Of a DNA stretch of 55,788 bases, positions 48,996 through 55,788 are shown one piece after another (the stretch's first letter is position 1; every line of letters starts with the position of its first letter). Source of the DNA: JAQUBU01 sp036677685 (lineage in GTDB: Bacteria; Bacillota; Syntrophomonadia; Syntrophomonadales; Syntrophomonadaceae). The position numbers and the translations under genes were made by a program. The stretch covers positions 1 through 55,788 of the forward strand of contig JAVBWA010000020.1 of the NCBI GenBank assembly GCA_036677685.1, written 5' to 3'. The notes beneath the pieces are model-generated. The model searched no databases and was not told where the DNA came from. It saw only the letters and a program-made list of their open reading frames with translations.

Positions 48996-49739
48996 ATGAA
49001 TATAGTAGTTGCCATGAAGCAAATACCCGATCTAAAACAGATTCGGTTCAGAAATCGGCAGCCGGTACTGGATGATGTCCCATTAACCTTTGGCAATATT
49101 GATAAGAATGCCCTGGAAGCAGGCGTACAGCTAAAAGAAGCGGTAGGAGGAAATGTAATTGTTGTAGCTGCCGGAAGCGAAGCGCTTGAAGACACCATAA
49201 AAGAAGCGCTGGCGGCTGGTGCAGATGAGGCGATTCTAATAGTAAATGACCTGCTTGAAAATGTAGAAAGTACCGTTAGCGCTGAACTCATTGCCCAGGT
49301 TATTAGCAAGCTGGATGATGTGGGAATTATCATCTTTGGCGAGGGAAGCGGGGATAACTACTCCGGTCAGGTGGGATCAAGAGTAGCGGGAATTTTGGGT
49401 CTGCCTCAGGCAGCTTATGTCAAGAGTCTGGAAATCAGCGGAACAACGGCTACGGTTATGCGTTCTTTAGAAGATTGTGAGGAAATTCTGGAAGCTCAAC
49501 TCCCGCTGGTTATCACCGTTTTGGCTGATATCAATGAACCCAGAATTCCATCTGTAACACAAATACTGAAAGCCGGCAAGAAGCCCAAAGAAGTTCTGGA
49601 GTTGGCGCCTCCTGCAGTCGGCAAAATAGAAACCATGAGCAGCCTGGCTCCGGAGATGCAGCGGAAGCAAATAACCCTGAGCAATGTCGATGAATTAATC
49701 AAAGCCTTGGAAACCGAGGGCTTTATTGGGAGGAAATAG
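48996..49739 (+). CDS. etfB: Electron transfer flavoprotein beta subunit (FixA/EtfB)
   Basis: 247 residues. NIVVAMKQIPD start, GNIDKNALEAGVQLKEA, AAGADEAILIV and GEGSGDNYSGQVGSRVAGILG, the nucleotide-binding loop. The GDNYSGQVG variant differs from the usual DGDTAQVG of clostridial bifurcating ETFs; whether it binds a second FAD or AMP is not clear. AAGGAG lies nine bases before ATG 48996. It overlaps nothing; etfA starts one base after its stop. Confidence 0.94.
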   Translation: MNIVVAMKQIPDLKQIRFRNRQPVLDDVPLTFGNIDKNALEAGVQLKEAVGGNVIVVAAGSEALEDTIKEALAAGADEAILIVNDLLENVESTVSAELIAQVISKLDDVGIIIFGEGSGDNYSGQVGSRVAGILGLPQAAYVKSLEISGTTATVMRSLEDCEEILEAQLPLVITVLADINEPRIPSVTQILKAGKKPKEVLELAPPAVGKIETMSSLAPEMQRKQITLSNVDELIKALETEGFIGRK

Positions 49740-49740
49740 T

Positions 49741-50673
49741 ATGGCAGGGATAATAATTTACAGCGAAACTACTGCTTTAACACTGGAACTGCTAACTGCA
49801 GCCAGGACCATGGCCGGAGACGCCGGTTTAACGATATCGGCCGTCTCCATCAATAATCCCGATCAAGCTGCAGAATTATCGACGCGGGGAGTGGCGGTCT
49901 ATGCAATTGACTCCCCAGCCTTGACTTTGGCGGATGCTGCCGCAATTGCCTCAGCACTTGAACAAGCTGCCGGACAAAGTGAAGCCAATATAGTCCTTTT
50001 GGCTTCCAATCGCAGAGGCAAGGAACTGGCAGGCAGGTTAGCCCAGGTCTGGGATGCCGGATGCCTCAGCTATGTTAAAGCCATAACGTGCGAGCAAGGT
50101 ATGGTTGTGTGCGAAAGAAACATACTGGGAGGGGCTGCGGTAGCCACTCAGCGCGTTACTGTTGATAAGCAAGTAATTGCAGTTTCGCCGCGATCTTTTC
50201 CTGCTTCTACTGAGCATGGCGAAGGCAAGATTATCGAGTTTAAAGTAGATACTAAACCTTCATTGAAAATTGTGGAAACCAGAGAAAAAGCTGGAGATAA
50301 CGTGAAAATTGAAGATGCTGAGGTTCTTCTGGTGGTTGGGCAGGGGGTAGAGAATATTGAGGATTTGCCTGCGGTTAATGAAATTGCTAAAGCCCTGGGG
50401 GGTGAGGTAGCCTGTTCAAAGCCGGTCGCCAGTGACAAGAAATGGTTTGGGGAAGAAAGAATAGTGGGTTTGTCGGGGAAGATATGTAAACCACAACTGG
50501 CTGTTATACTGGGGGTGTCCGGGCAGGTGCAGTTTACAGTCGGAATTCGCGATTCTCATACTATTGTTTCAATCAATAATGATGAAAAAGCGTTTATGAA
50601 CCAAATGGCAGATTATATTCTGATAGCAGACCTTAAAGAAGCAGTTCCTGAGCTTAAGAAAAAAATTATATGA
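49741..50673 (+). CDS. etfA: Electron transfer flavoprotein alpha subunit (FixB/EtfA)
   Basis: 310 residues. N-terminal Rossmann-like domain, then the FAD domain: VVGQGVENIEDLP, GGEVACSKPVASDKKWFGEERIVGLSGKICKPQLAVILGVSGQVQFTVGI and IVSINNDEKAF, the classical EtfA signature (cut here into parts). With EtfB it carries electrons from the acyl-CoA dehydrogenases to FixC/FixX. TGGGAGGAAATAGT precedes the start. Last gene of the operon. Confidence 0.95.
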   Translation: MAGIIIYSETTALTLELLTAARTMAGDAGLTISAVSINNPDQAAELSTRGVAVYAIDSPALTLADAAAIASALEQAAGQSEANIVLLASNRRGKELAGRLAQVWDAGCLSYVKAITCEQGMVVCERNILGGAAVATQRVTVDKQVIAVSPRSFPASTEHGEGKIIEFKVDTKPSLKIVETREKAGDNVKIEDAEVLLVVGQGVENIEDLPAVNEIAKALGGEVACSKPVASDKKWFGEERIVGLSGKICKPQLAVILGVSGQVQFTVGIRDSHTIVSINNDEKAFMNQMADYILIADLKEAVPELKKKII

Positions 50674-50703
50674 AATGATCAAATTTTAAGTTAGGCAAAA
50701 CGA

Positions 50704-50731
50704 TATAACGAGGCGAAAAGATGTCCTCCGC
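50704..50731 (-). repeat. Family A repeat, copy 11 (fragment)
   Basis: TATAACGAGGCGAAAAGATG matches one end of the family; the rest is replaced by the hairpin at 50733-50794. Confidence 0.65.
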
Positions 50732-50732
50732 A

Positions 50733-50794
50733 TCTCCCGGATAGATTGGGTTATGCGCGACGCAGTCGTGAAGGGAACTGTTTTATCCGGGAGA
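50733..50794. repeat. Inverted repeat between etfA and tetR
   Basis: TCTCCCGGATA and TATCCGGGAGA, 40 bases apart, in the convergent gap after etfA. The loop contains a small CGCGACGCAGTCG segment. No clear T-run; it may still act as a terminator for both directions. Confidence 0.6.
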
Positions 50795-50838
50795 GGCTAA
50801 ATTCTATATTAAAAAGAAAGTGACTTATTTCTTGATTT

Positions 50839-51402
50839 TTATTCTTTCGCTATTGCCCCCAACAGGAAGCGAATGAGCTGTTCGGCAGTTTTTTCGAAGC
50901 TCAGGCCATTATCCAGTATAAAATCAGGGTTAAGGACCGCCTGGATGGAAGCGAGAATAGCGGCAGTCATAATTCGCGGGTCAATAGCGTCGGCTGCTTG
51001 CTTTTGGCGGCTGCAGTTCACCATCCCGATAACCATGGCAATTCGTTCACTGCGGAAGCGCTCTATTTTCTCCCAGAGGTGCGGATAATAATGACGCAGG
51101 TCATTTAAGCCCGGTTCGCTGATGATGAAGCGTCCATTGACAAACAGGTATCTAAGCATGTGGTTGATTAATTTAACCGGGTTGGATTCCAACTTCATAA
51201 TACGGTCGCCTTCGGCTGCGGTTTTGGTTATAAAATTTTCCACGGCCGCTGTTATTATTTCATCTTTGCTGTGGTAGTAGCGGTAAAGCGTGCGTTTGCT
51301 GATTCCCGCCCGGGCTGCCAGTTCATCGACCGTAAAGTTCCGTAATCCCCTGGTTTGGGCCAGTTCGGTGCAGGCGTTCAATATCCTCGCTTCGATTTTC
51401 AT
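50839..51402 (-). CDS. TetR-family regulator of the efflux operon
   Basis: 187 residues. N-terminal helix-turn-helix FTVDELAARAGISKRTLYRYYHSKDEI, then a helical ligand domain with no recognised ligand. It is the last gene of the HlyD-ABC operon, 18 bases after the permease, so it probably represses that operon, likely through the dyad at 55496-55528 (inference). In E. coli the related CecR controls ybhGFSR. The start ATG 51402 has TTGAGACAAT before it, a weak ribosome site. Confidence 0.9.
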   Translation of the reverse strand: MKIEARILNACTELAQTRGLRNFTVDELAARAGISKRTLYRYYHSKDEIITAAVENFITKTAAEGDRIMKLESNPVKLINHMLRYLFVNGRFIISEPGLNDLRHYYPHLWEKIERFRSERIAMVIGMVNCSRQKQAADAIDPRIMTAAILASIQAVLNPDFILDNGLSFEKTAEQLIRFLLGAIAKE

Positions 51403-51420
51403 TATTGTCTCAACTCCGTA

Positions 51421-52530
51421 TTAAGCAATTTTCTTCTTGAATTTCAAAGTGCTGATAGTTACAAAAACCAGGGAAAAGACCAGCAGAGCCGTTACCTGGC
51501 CCACCAAATAAGGGAAGCCGATGCCTTTCAATACTATACCGCGGATTATGTCCAGATAATAGGTAAGCGGAATCACATAACTGAGGTAAAATATGAATTT
51601 CGGCATGGCGGCGCGGGGAAACATAAACCCCGACAGCAGTATACTGGGCAGCATGACGAAAAAAGCCATTTGAAAAGCCTGCATTTGGTTTTGGGCAAGG
51701 TTGGAAATCATCAGGCCCAGGCCCAGTGAAGCGGTTATAAAGAAAAGAGTCAATAGATAAAGCTCGAGGATGCTGCCCCTTATCGGAACATGAAAAATCA
51801 GCACCCCCACCAGGAGGGCAACGGTTATTTGAATGTAGCCCAGGGCAATATAGGGGATGATTTTGCCCAGCATCAATTCATAGGATTTTAACGGGGTGAC
51901 GATAAGCTGTTCCAGGGTGCCCCGCTCCCGTTCCCGCACTATGGCAACCGCGGTGATGATAACCATGGTCATGGTTACAATAATCCCCAGTATGGCCGGG
52001 ACCATGTAATAGGCGGTTATCGCGTCGGGGTTGTACCAGGGGCGGACCCTGATGTCGTAGGGGACACTGGCAACCTTAAATTTCTGGAACAGCACCTGCT
52101 GTGACTTGATCAGGCCAATCGAATTTGCTATGGCGATAGCCTGGTTGGCCACCATGTTGTCACTGGCATCGACTATCACCTGTACGGGAGCAGTCGTGCC
52201 GCGTTTAAGCTGCCGGTCAAAATCAGGCGGAAATACGATTCCTACCTGGGCCCGGCCGCTGTCGATCAAGCGGTTTACATCCTGGTAGCTGCCCGCCACC
52301 TGGTTGATTTTGAAATAACCGGAAGCCGAAAAAGCGTCTAAAAGTTCCCGGCTTTCCTGGGAAAGAGATTGGTCGAAAACCACGGTGGGGATATTCCTGA
52401 CATCAGTTTGAATGGCATAGCCGAACAGCAGCAGTTGAATACAGGGGATCAGAAATATCAGGGCCAGAGTCATTCTATCCCGCCGCATTTGGATGAATTC
52501 CTTTTTCATAATCGAAAGGGTCCTAATCAT
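51421..52530 (-). CDS. ABC-2 type permease (YbhR/YbhS-like)
   Basis: 369 residues. First helix at about 20-40 (LALIFLIPCIQLLLFGYAI), a large extracytoplasmic loop (about 45-170), then five helices, the last near residue 345. This is the ABC2_membrane_3 layout. E. coli has two such permeases (YbhS, YbhR); here only one is present, so it would act as a homodimer (inference). It overlaps the upstream ATPase gene by four bases (ATGA). Confidence 0.92.
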   Translation of the reverse strand: MIRTLSIMKKEFIQMRRDRMTLALIFLIPCIQLLLFGYAIQTDVRNIPTVVFDQSLSQESRELLDAFSASGYFKINQVAGSYQDVNRLIDSGRAQVGIVFPPDFDRQLKRGTTAPVQVIVDASDNMVANQAIAIANSIGLIKSQQVLFQKFKVASVPYDIRVRPWYNPDAITAYYMVPAILGIIVTMTMVIITAVAIVRERERGTLEQLIVTPLKSYELMLGKIIPYIALGYIQITVALLVGVLIFHVPIRGSILELYLLTLFFITASLGLGLMISNLAQNQMQAFQMAFFVMLPSILLSGFMFPRAAMPKFIFYLSYVIPLTYYLDIIRGIVLKGIGFPYLVGQVTALLVFSLVFVTISTLKFKKKIA

Positions 52531-53447
52531 TCCGCCATCACCTGTTCCTTCTTTTTAGCCAAAGCCATAAATACGTCTTCCAGGGTCGGAGTAATGGGCC
52601 GGGGAACTACCCCAATGAAAGTTTCCAGGCTTGCCAGGTCTGATTCCTTTTTCAGCAGAACATGCAGCAGGAGGCCGTATAGGCTGCAGTCCTTTACAAA
52701 ATCCAGCTTCTGCAGGCCGGATATTTTACCCATTGGGTCGGGCACCTCCAACTCCACCAGCACACCTTCCAATACTTGATTTTTCAACTGGTCCGGGCTG
52801 TCCAAAGCCAGCAGCTTGCCCTGGTTGAAAAAGGCGATTTTATCGCAGCGTTCCGCTTCGTCCATAAAATGCGTGCTTACGATCACGGTGGAGCCCCGGG
52901 CGGCCAGTTCCTGTATTATGTTAAAAAAGGCCCGGCGGCTTTTGGGGCTTACTCCACTGGTCGGTTCGTCCAAGAAGAGGATGGAAGGCCGGGATATGAT
53001 GGCACACCCCAGTGCCAGCCGCTGTTTGTGGCCGGGGCTTAGAGTAAAAACCGCTTCTGCTTCCAGCCCCCTCAGTTCAGCCATGTCGAGCATTTCTTCA
53101 ATCCGTGTTTTACGCTCTTTGGCCGGGATGCTGTATAGTCCTGCGAAGAAATCCAGGTTTTCGACCACACTGAGTTCATCGTAAAGGCTGAACTTTTGGG
53201 ACATGTAACCCAGCCGGGCTTTGATTTGATCACTGCTCCTACGCAGATCAAAACCCAGCACCTGACCGCTGCCCGAAGTGGGTTCCAGGATGCCGCAGAG
53301 CATGCGTATGGCTGTGGATTTGCCTGCTCCGTTGGGACCCAGGAAGCCGCAGACGCTTCCCGGCTCAATTTGCAGGTTCAGGCGGTCAACGGCGGTAAAA
53401 TCGCCGAATTTCCTGGTCAATTCTTCAGTTGCCACTGCGAACTCCAT
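52527..53447 (-). CDS. ABC transporter ATPase with altered signature motif
   Basis: 306 residues. Walker A GPNGAGKST, Walker B SILFLDEPTSGV, H-loop His in STHFMDEAERC. The signature is LSPGHKQRLAL instead of LSGGxxQR. It matches the second half of E. coli YbhF, which is one fused protein there. Paired with the ATPase at 53568-54461 it would give an asymmetric heterodimer. GCAGGTGATTAA precedes the start. A 120-base gap with degenerate family B palindromes separates it from the first ATPase. Confidence 0.92.
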   Translation of the reverse strand: MEFAVATEELTRKFGDFTAVDRLNLQIEPGSVCGFLGPNGAGKSTAIRMLCGILEPTSGSGQVLGFDLRRSSDQIKARLGYMSQKFSLYDELSVVENLDFFAGLYSIPAKERKTRIEEMLDMAELRGLEAEAVFTLSPGHKQRLALGCAIISRPSILFLDEPTSGVSPKSRRAFFNIIQELAARGSTVIVSTHFMDEAERCDKIAFFNQGKLLALDSPDQLKNQVLEGVLVELEVPDPMGKISGLQKLDFVKDCSLYGLLLHVLLKKESDLASLETFIGVVPRPITPTLEDVFMALAKKKEQVMAE

Positions 53448-53567
53448 TTAATCACCTGCTTTGCAGCCAAGTTCATAATCCGGGACATTCCGCCTTCACC
53501 CACACAATGGGGACTATTTCCTGCGGGACTACGTGTTACTTCAAGGGGGTGTTCCCTTACCTTATTC

Positions 53568-54461
53568 CTAATTTTCCGCCAGATACACGAAAAGGTCTTC
53601 CATTGAAGGAGAGACTTCCTGTATGGTAAAATCTTCAATATTTTGCTCCCGCAGATAAGACTCGATGAACTGCCGGGAACGCTGGGCATCCTCCACCACC
53701 AGATGATATTTATAGCCGTAGAAGGAGGCATCAATAATTCCAGGAGCCTGATTAAAGAAATAAGGGTCGCGAATCCCGGACTTCAACTCCAGGATGGGAT
53801 GAAGAAACTGTTTTTTCAAACCCGCAGGGCTATCCTGGATCAGCAGTCGCCCGTTGTTGATAAAGGCCACTTGATGGCACAGTTCGGCTTCATCCATATA
53901 AGGAGTTGAGGTGAGGATGGTCATGCCCTCCTGGTTTAAGTGGTAAAGGATTTTCCAAAATTCCTTGCGCGACTCCGGATCAACCCCATAAGTAGGTTCA
54001 TCCAAAAGCAAAATGGCCGGACGGGTAATTAATGCGCAGGTTAAGGCCAATTTCTGTTTCATTCCCCCGGAAAGGCGATCCGCCAGGCGGTTTTTAAAGG
54101 GCAACAGATTGGTTACATCCAGGATCTCGTCGGCTCTTTGCCGGATGGTTTTCCCATCCAGCCGGTACATGGAACCAAAAAACGTAATGTTTTCCATAAT
54201 ACTCAAGTCACCGTATAAGCTAAAGCGCTGGGGCATATATCCCAGGTTTTCCCGGGGCAGTTTATCAGGAGGCAGACCCATTAAAAAAACTTCTCCGGCA
54301 TCGGGGCTTATAATTCCGCAAAGCGTACGTATCAAGGTGGTCTTGCCGGCCCCATCGGGACCCACCAAACCCAGAATCGATTGTTTTTCTTGCTGCAAGT
54401 TGATTTTTTTTACCGCAGGATTGGAACCAAAACTCTTGCTTATATTGACGGCGCGTATCAT
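53568..54461 (-). CDS. ABC transporter ATPase with altered H-loop
   Basis: 297 residues. Walker A GPDGAGKTT, signature LSGGMKQKLAL, Walker B ILLLDEPTYGVD. The H-loop reads TSTPYMDEAE, with Pro where the switch His is expected. It matches the first half of YbhF. Together with the other ATPase this suggests one full and one degenerate ATP site (inference). ATG 54461 has TAGGAGTTAAGCCT before it, four bases after the hlyD stop; ATG 54485 would overlap hlyD. Confidence 0.92.
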   Translation of the reverse strand: MIRAVNISKSFGSNPAVKKINLQQEKQSILGLVGPDGAGKTTLIRTLCGIISPDAGEVFLMGLPPDKLPRENLGYMPQRFSLYGDLSIMENITFFGSMYRLDGKTIRQRADEILDVTNLLPFKNRLADRLSGGMKQKLALTCALITRPAILLLDEPTYGVDPESRKEFWKILYHLNQEGMTILTSTPYMDEAELCHQVAFINNGRLLIQDSPAGLKKQFLHPILELKSGIRDPYFFNQAPGIIDASFYGYKYHLVVEDAQRSRQFIESYLREQNIEDFTIQEVSPSMEDLFVYLAEN

Positions 54462-54465
54462 AGGC

Positions 54466-55446
54466 TTAACTCCTAAAAGTGACATCAGCGGGCATGCCTG
54501 GTTTCAGTATGCCATTACGGTTCTCTACCGTGATTTTTACGGCGAATACGACATTGGTACGTTCTTTTTTGGTTTGAATGTTTTTCGGGGTGAATTCACC
54601 CCGGGAAGCTATCTCACTGACTGCACCCGAGAAAATATGATTACTGCCGCTGACTGCGACTTCCACCTTTTGGCCCAGTTTAACCTGCGGCAGGTCGTCG
54701 GTGGGGATGTAAACCTTGATCCAAAGATTATTTAAATCGGCGATGGTTGCCAGGGCGGCGCCCATAGCCACATATTCGCCGGGTTCGTAATTTTTACTGA
54801 GTACTATACCATTTATGGGTGATATCACCTGCAAATCATCCACCAGTGCTGCGCTGGCTTTTAAAACGGCTTTGCTTCTTTCCAACTCGGCCCGGGCCGC
54901 TGTAATTTGCGCCGAGCGGCTGCCCGATTCAAGCAGGCTGAGCTTGGCTTCGGAACCTGCCAGGAGGTTTTTCTTAAGCTCGGCGTTTAAGCGGGCTTGT
55001 TCCAGACTTTCCTCGGCTACCGCGCCTCCTTTGAAAAGGGCTTCCGCCCGCTCCAAATCTTTGCTCGCTTTATCATAATTACTACGGGCGATATTTACAT
55101 TGGCTGCCGCTTCCTTGATTTCCTGGGCGCGGGCACCCGATACCAGATCATCCAGCTTGGCTTCCGCCGCCAATACTCCCAGGGCATCCCGCTCTTTCTG
55201 TGCCGCCAGGTCATTTCGCAGCAGTTCCGCGACCAACTGCCCGCTTTTTACCGCATCGCCTTCTTTGATGTTAAGGGCTTTTATGCTGCCATTGACCTTG
55301 GCGGTGAGGTCTACACTGGTAGCTTCAATGGTTCCGCTGGCCTGCAGTGATTTATCGGCATTTGCGAAATATTTTTGATAAACCCAGTATGCGGACAGCG
55401 ACAGAGCGAGAATTAATGCTGCGGCAATGCCTTTTTTGGCTTTCAT
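54466..55446 (-). CDS. HlyD/YbhG-family membrane fusion protein
   Basis: 326 residues. One N-terminal membrane anchor (IAAALILALSLSAYWVY), a biotinyl-lipoyl domain split around an Ala/Glu/Lys-rich coiled coil (about 90-200, with AAEAKLDDLVSGARAQEIKE), then beta-barrel segments (ISPINGIVLSKNYEPGEYV). It links the ABC permease to the outside in export of drugs or other hydrophobic compounds; the substrate is unknown. ATG 55446 has GGGAGG at 7 bases; ATG 55452 is too close. First gene of the operon. Confidence 0.9.
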   Translation of the reverse strand: MKAKKGIAAALILALSLSAYWVYQKYFANADKSLQASGTIEATSVDLTAKVNGSIKALNIKEGDAVKSGQLVAELLRNDLAAQKERDALGVLAAEAKLDDLVSGARAQEIKEAAANVNIARSNYDKASKDLERAEALFKGGAVAEESLEQARLNAELKKNLLAGSEAKLSLLESGSRSAQITAARAELERSKAVLKASAALVDDLQVISPINGIVLSKNYEPGEYVAMGAALATIADLNNLWIKVYIPTDDLPQVKLGQKVEVAVSGSNHIFSGAVSEIASRGEFTPKNIQTKKERTNVVFAVKITVENRNGILKPGMPADVTFRS

Positions 55447-55495
55447 CTTCATACCTCCCGAACGGATAGAATCGAAGGGAAAACGTATAGAAAGT

Positions 55496-55528
55496 AAACT
55501 AAATTTACTATATTAGTATACATAGTTT
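55496..55528. promoter_or_regulatory. Possible TetR operator upstream of hlyD
   Basis: An imperfect AT-rich dyad running from AAACTA to TAGTTT, with TACTATA and AGTATA inside. It lies 50-80 bases upstream of the first gene of the TetR-linked operon, in the promoter position. Confidence 0.5.
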
Positions 55529-55700
55529 AAATTATATCATCACAAGCCATTATTTCAAGCTAATTTTTGGAATACTGGCAAGTGTAAGGGGAAATATTTC
55601 TAAGCATTTGTACTTGAACCGTTCAAATTTAATTTGCATTGTCTGTCATTAGCTATATTTTCTACATTAGGGGATCTTTATGCGTTGGTTTTGAAATGAC

Positions 55701-55764
55701 AGACAAGGGGACGGTTCTTCTGTCTGGGGCGAAACCCCTAGACAGAAGAACCGTCCCCTTGTCT
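55701..55764. repeat. Long hairpin of the GGGGACGGTTCTTCTGTC type
   Basis: Two 29-base arms (AGACAAGGGGACGG... and its complement) match fully except for one bulged T, around a five-base CGAAA loop. TCTGGTCCCCCTTG then repeats in tandem to the window edge. No gene was seen in 55529-55788. Confidence 0.85.
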
Positions 55765-55788
55765 GGTCCCCCTTGTCTGGTCCCCCTT

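Noticed and set aside
7811..50731. Family A repeats as a CRISPR array
   Set aside because: Copies are kilobases apart, without regular spacers or cas genes.

Overview
The window reads as a chromosomal segment of an anaerobic, moderate-GC Firmicute, most likely a syntrophic fatty-acid oxidiser of the Syntrophomonadaceae type (inference). The clues are an [FeFe]-hydrogenase maturase (HydF), a CoA-transferase/acyl-CoA dehydrogenase/FixCX/ETF operon, a clostridial-type nif operon with nifI1-nifI2 inside it, and archaeal-style split glutamate synthase subunits. No rRNA, tRNA, phage, transposase or CRISPR array was seen.

Layout. 0-2.6 kb: a PilZ protein and a cardiolipin synthase. 2.6-10 kb (minus strand): an ANTAR regulator, glnA and a five-gene split glutamate synthase. 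10.5-19.5 kb: hydF facing aspA, then asnB, nadE, an aldehyde dehydrogenase and a class I glutamine amidotransferase. 19.6-24.7 kb (minus): EAL and soluble chemoreceptor-like genes, amtB and glnB. 24.8-28.7 kb (minus): an unusual pseudo-KaiC/PPDK_N fusion protein and carA. 29-30.7 kb: a GNAT, a cupin and a beta-carbonic anhydrase. 30.8-39.9 kb (minus): nifH-nifI1-nifI2-nifD-nifK-nifE-nifN-nifB-anfO-like. 40.3-50.7 kb (plus): a sigma-54 activator, then CoA-transferase, two acyl-CoA dehydrogenases, fixC, fixX, etfB and etfA behind a clear sigma-54 promoter and a dyad enhancer. 50.8-55.4 kb (minus): a YbhGFSR-like efflux system with its TetR regulator.

Main observation. Eight small RNA hairpins, each with a six-base loop of form AANGNN and each overlapping the 5' arm of a terminator-like hairpin, lie in the leaders of the ANTAR gene/glnA, asnB, glnB (two), amtB, carA and nifH (two). 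This is the known signature of ANTAR antitermination targets. The ANTAR protein encoded beside glnA, whose receiver domain looks degenerate, is the natural candidate to read them. The region therefore looks like one nitrogen island in which ammonium uptake, glutamine/glutamate/asparagine/carbamoyl phosphate synthesis and N2 fixation share an RNA-level switch, backed post-translationally by GlnB and NifI1/NifI2. A 14-bp element sits exactly 15 bp upstream of the proposed -35 boxes of both the ANTAR gene and carA.

Two families of intergenic palindromic repeats run through the window: an 80-130 bp element (11 copies, mostly in gene leaders and co-oriented with the next gene) and short GGGGACACACCCC-type elements. 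Start codons were chosen from Shine-Dalgarno spacing and often lie inside the longest open frame.
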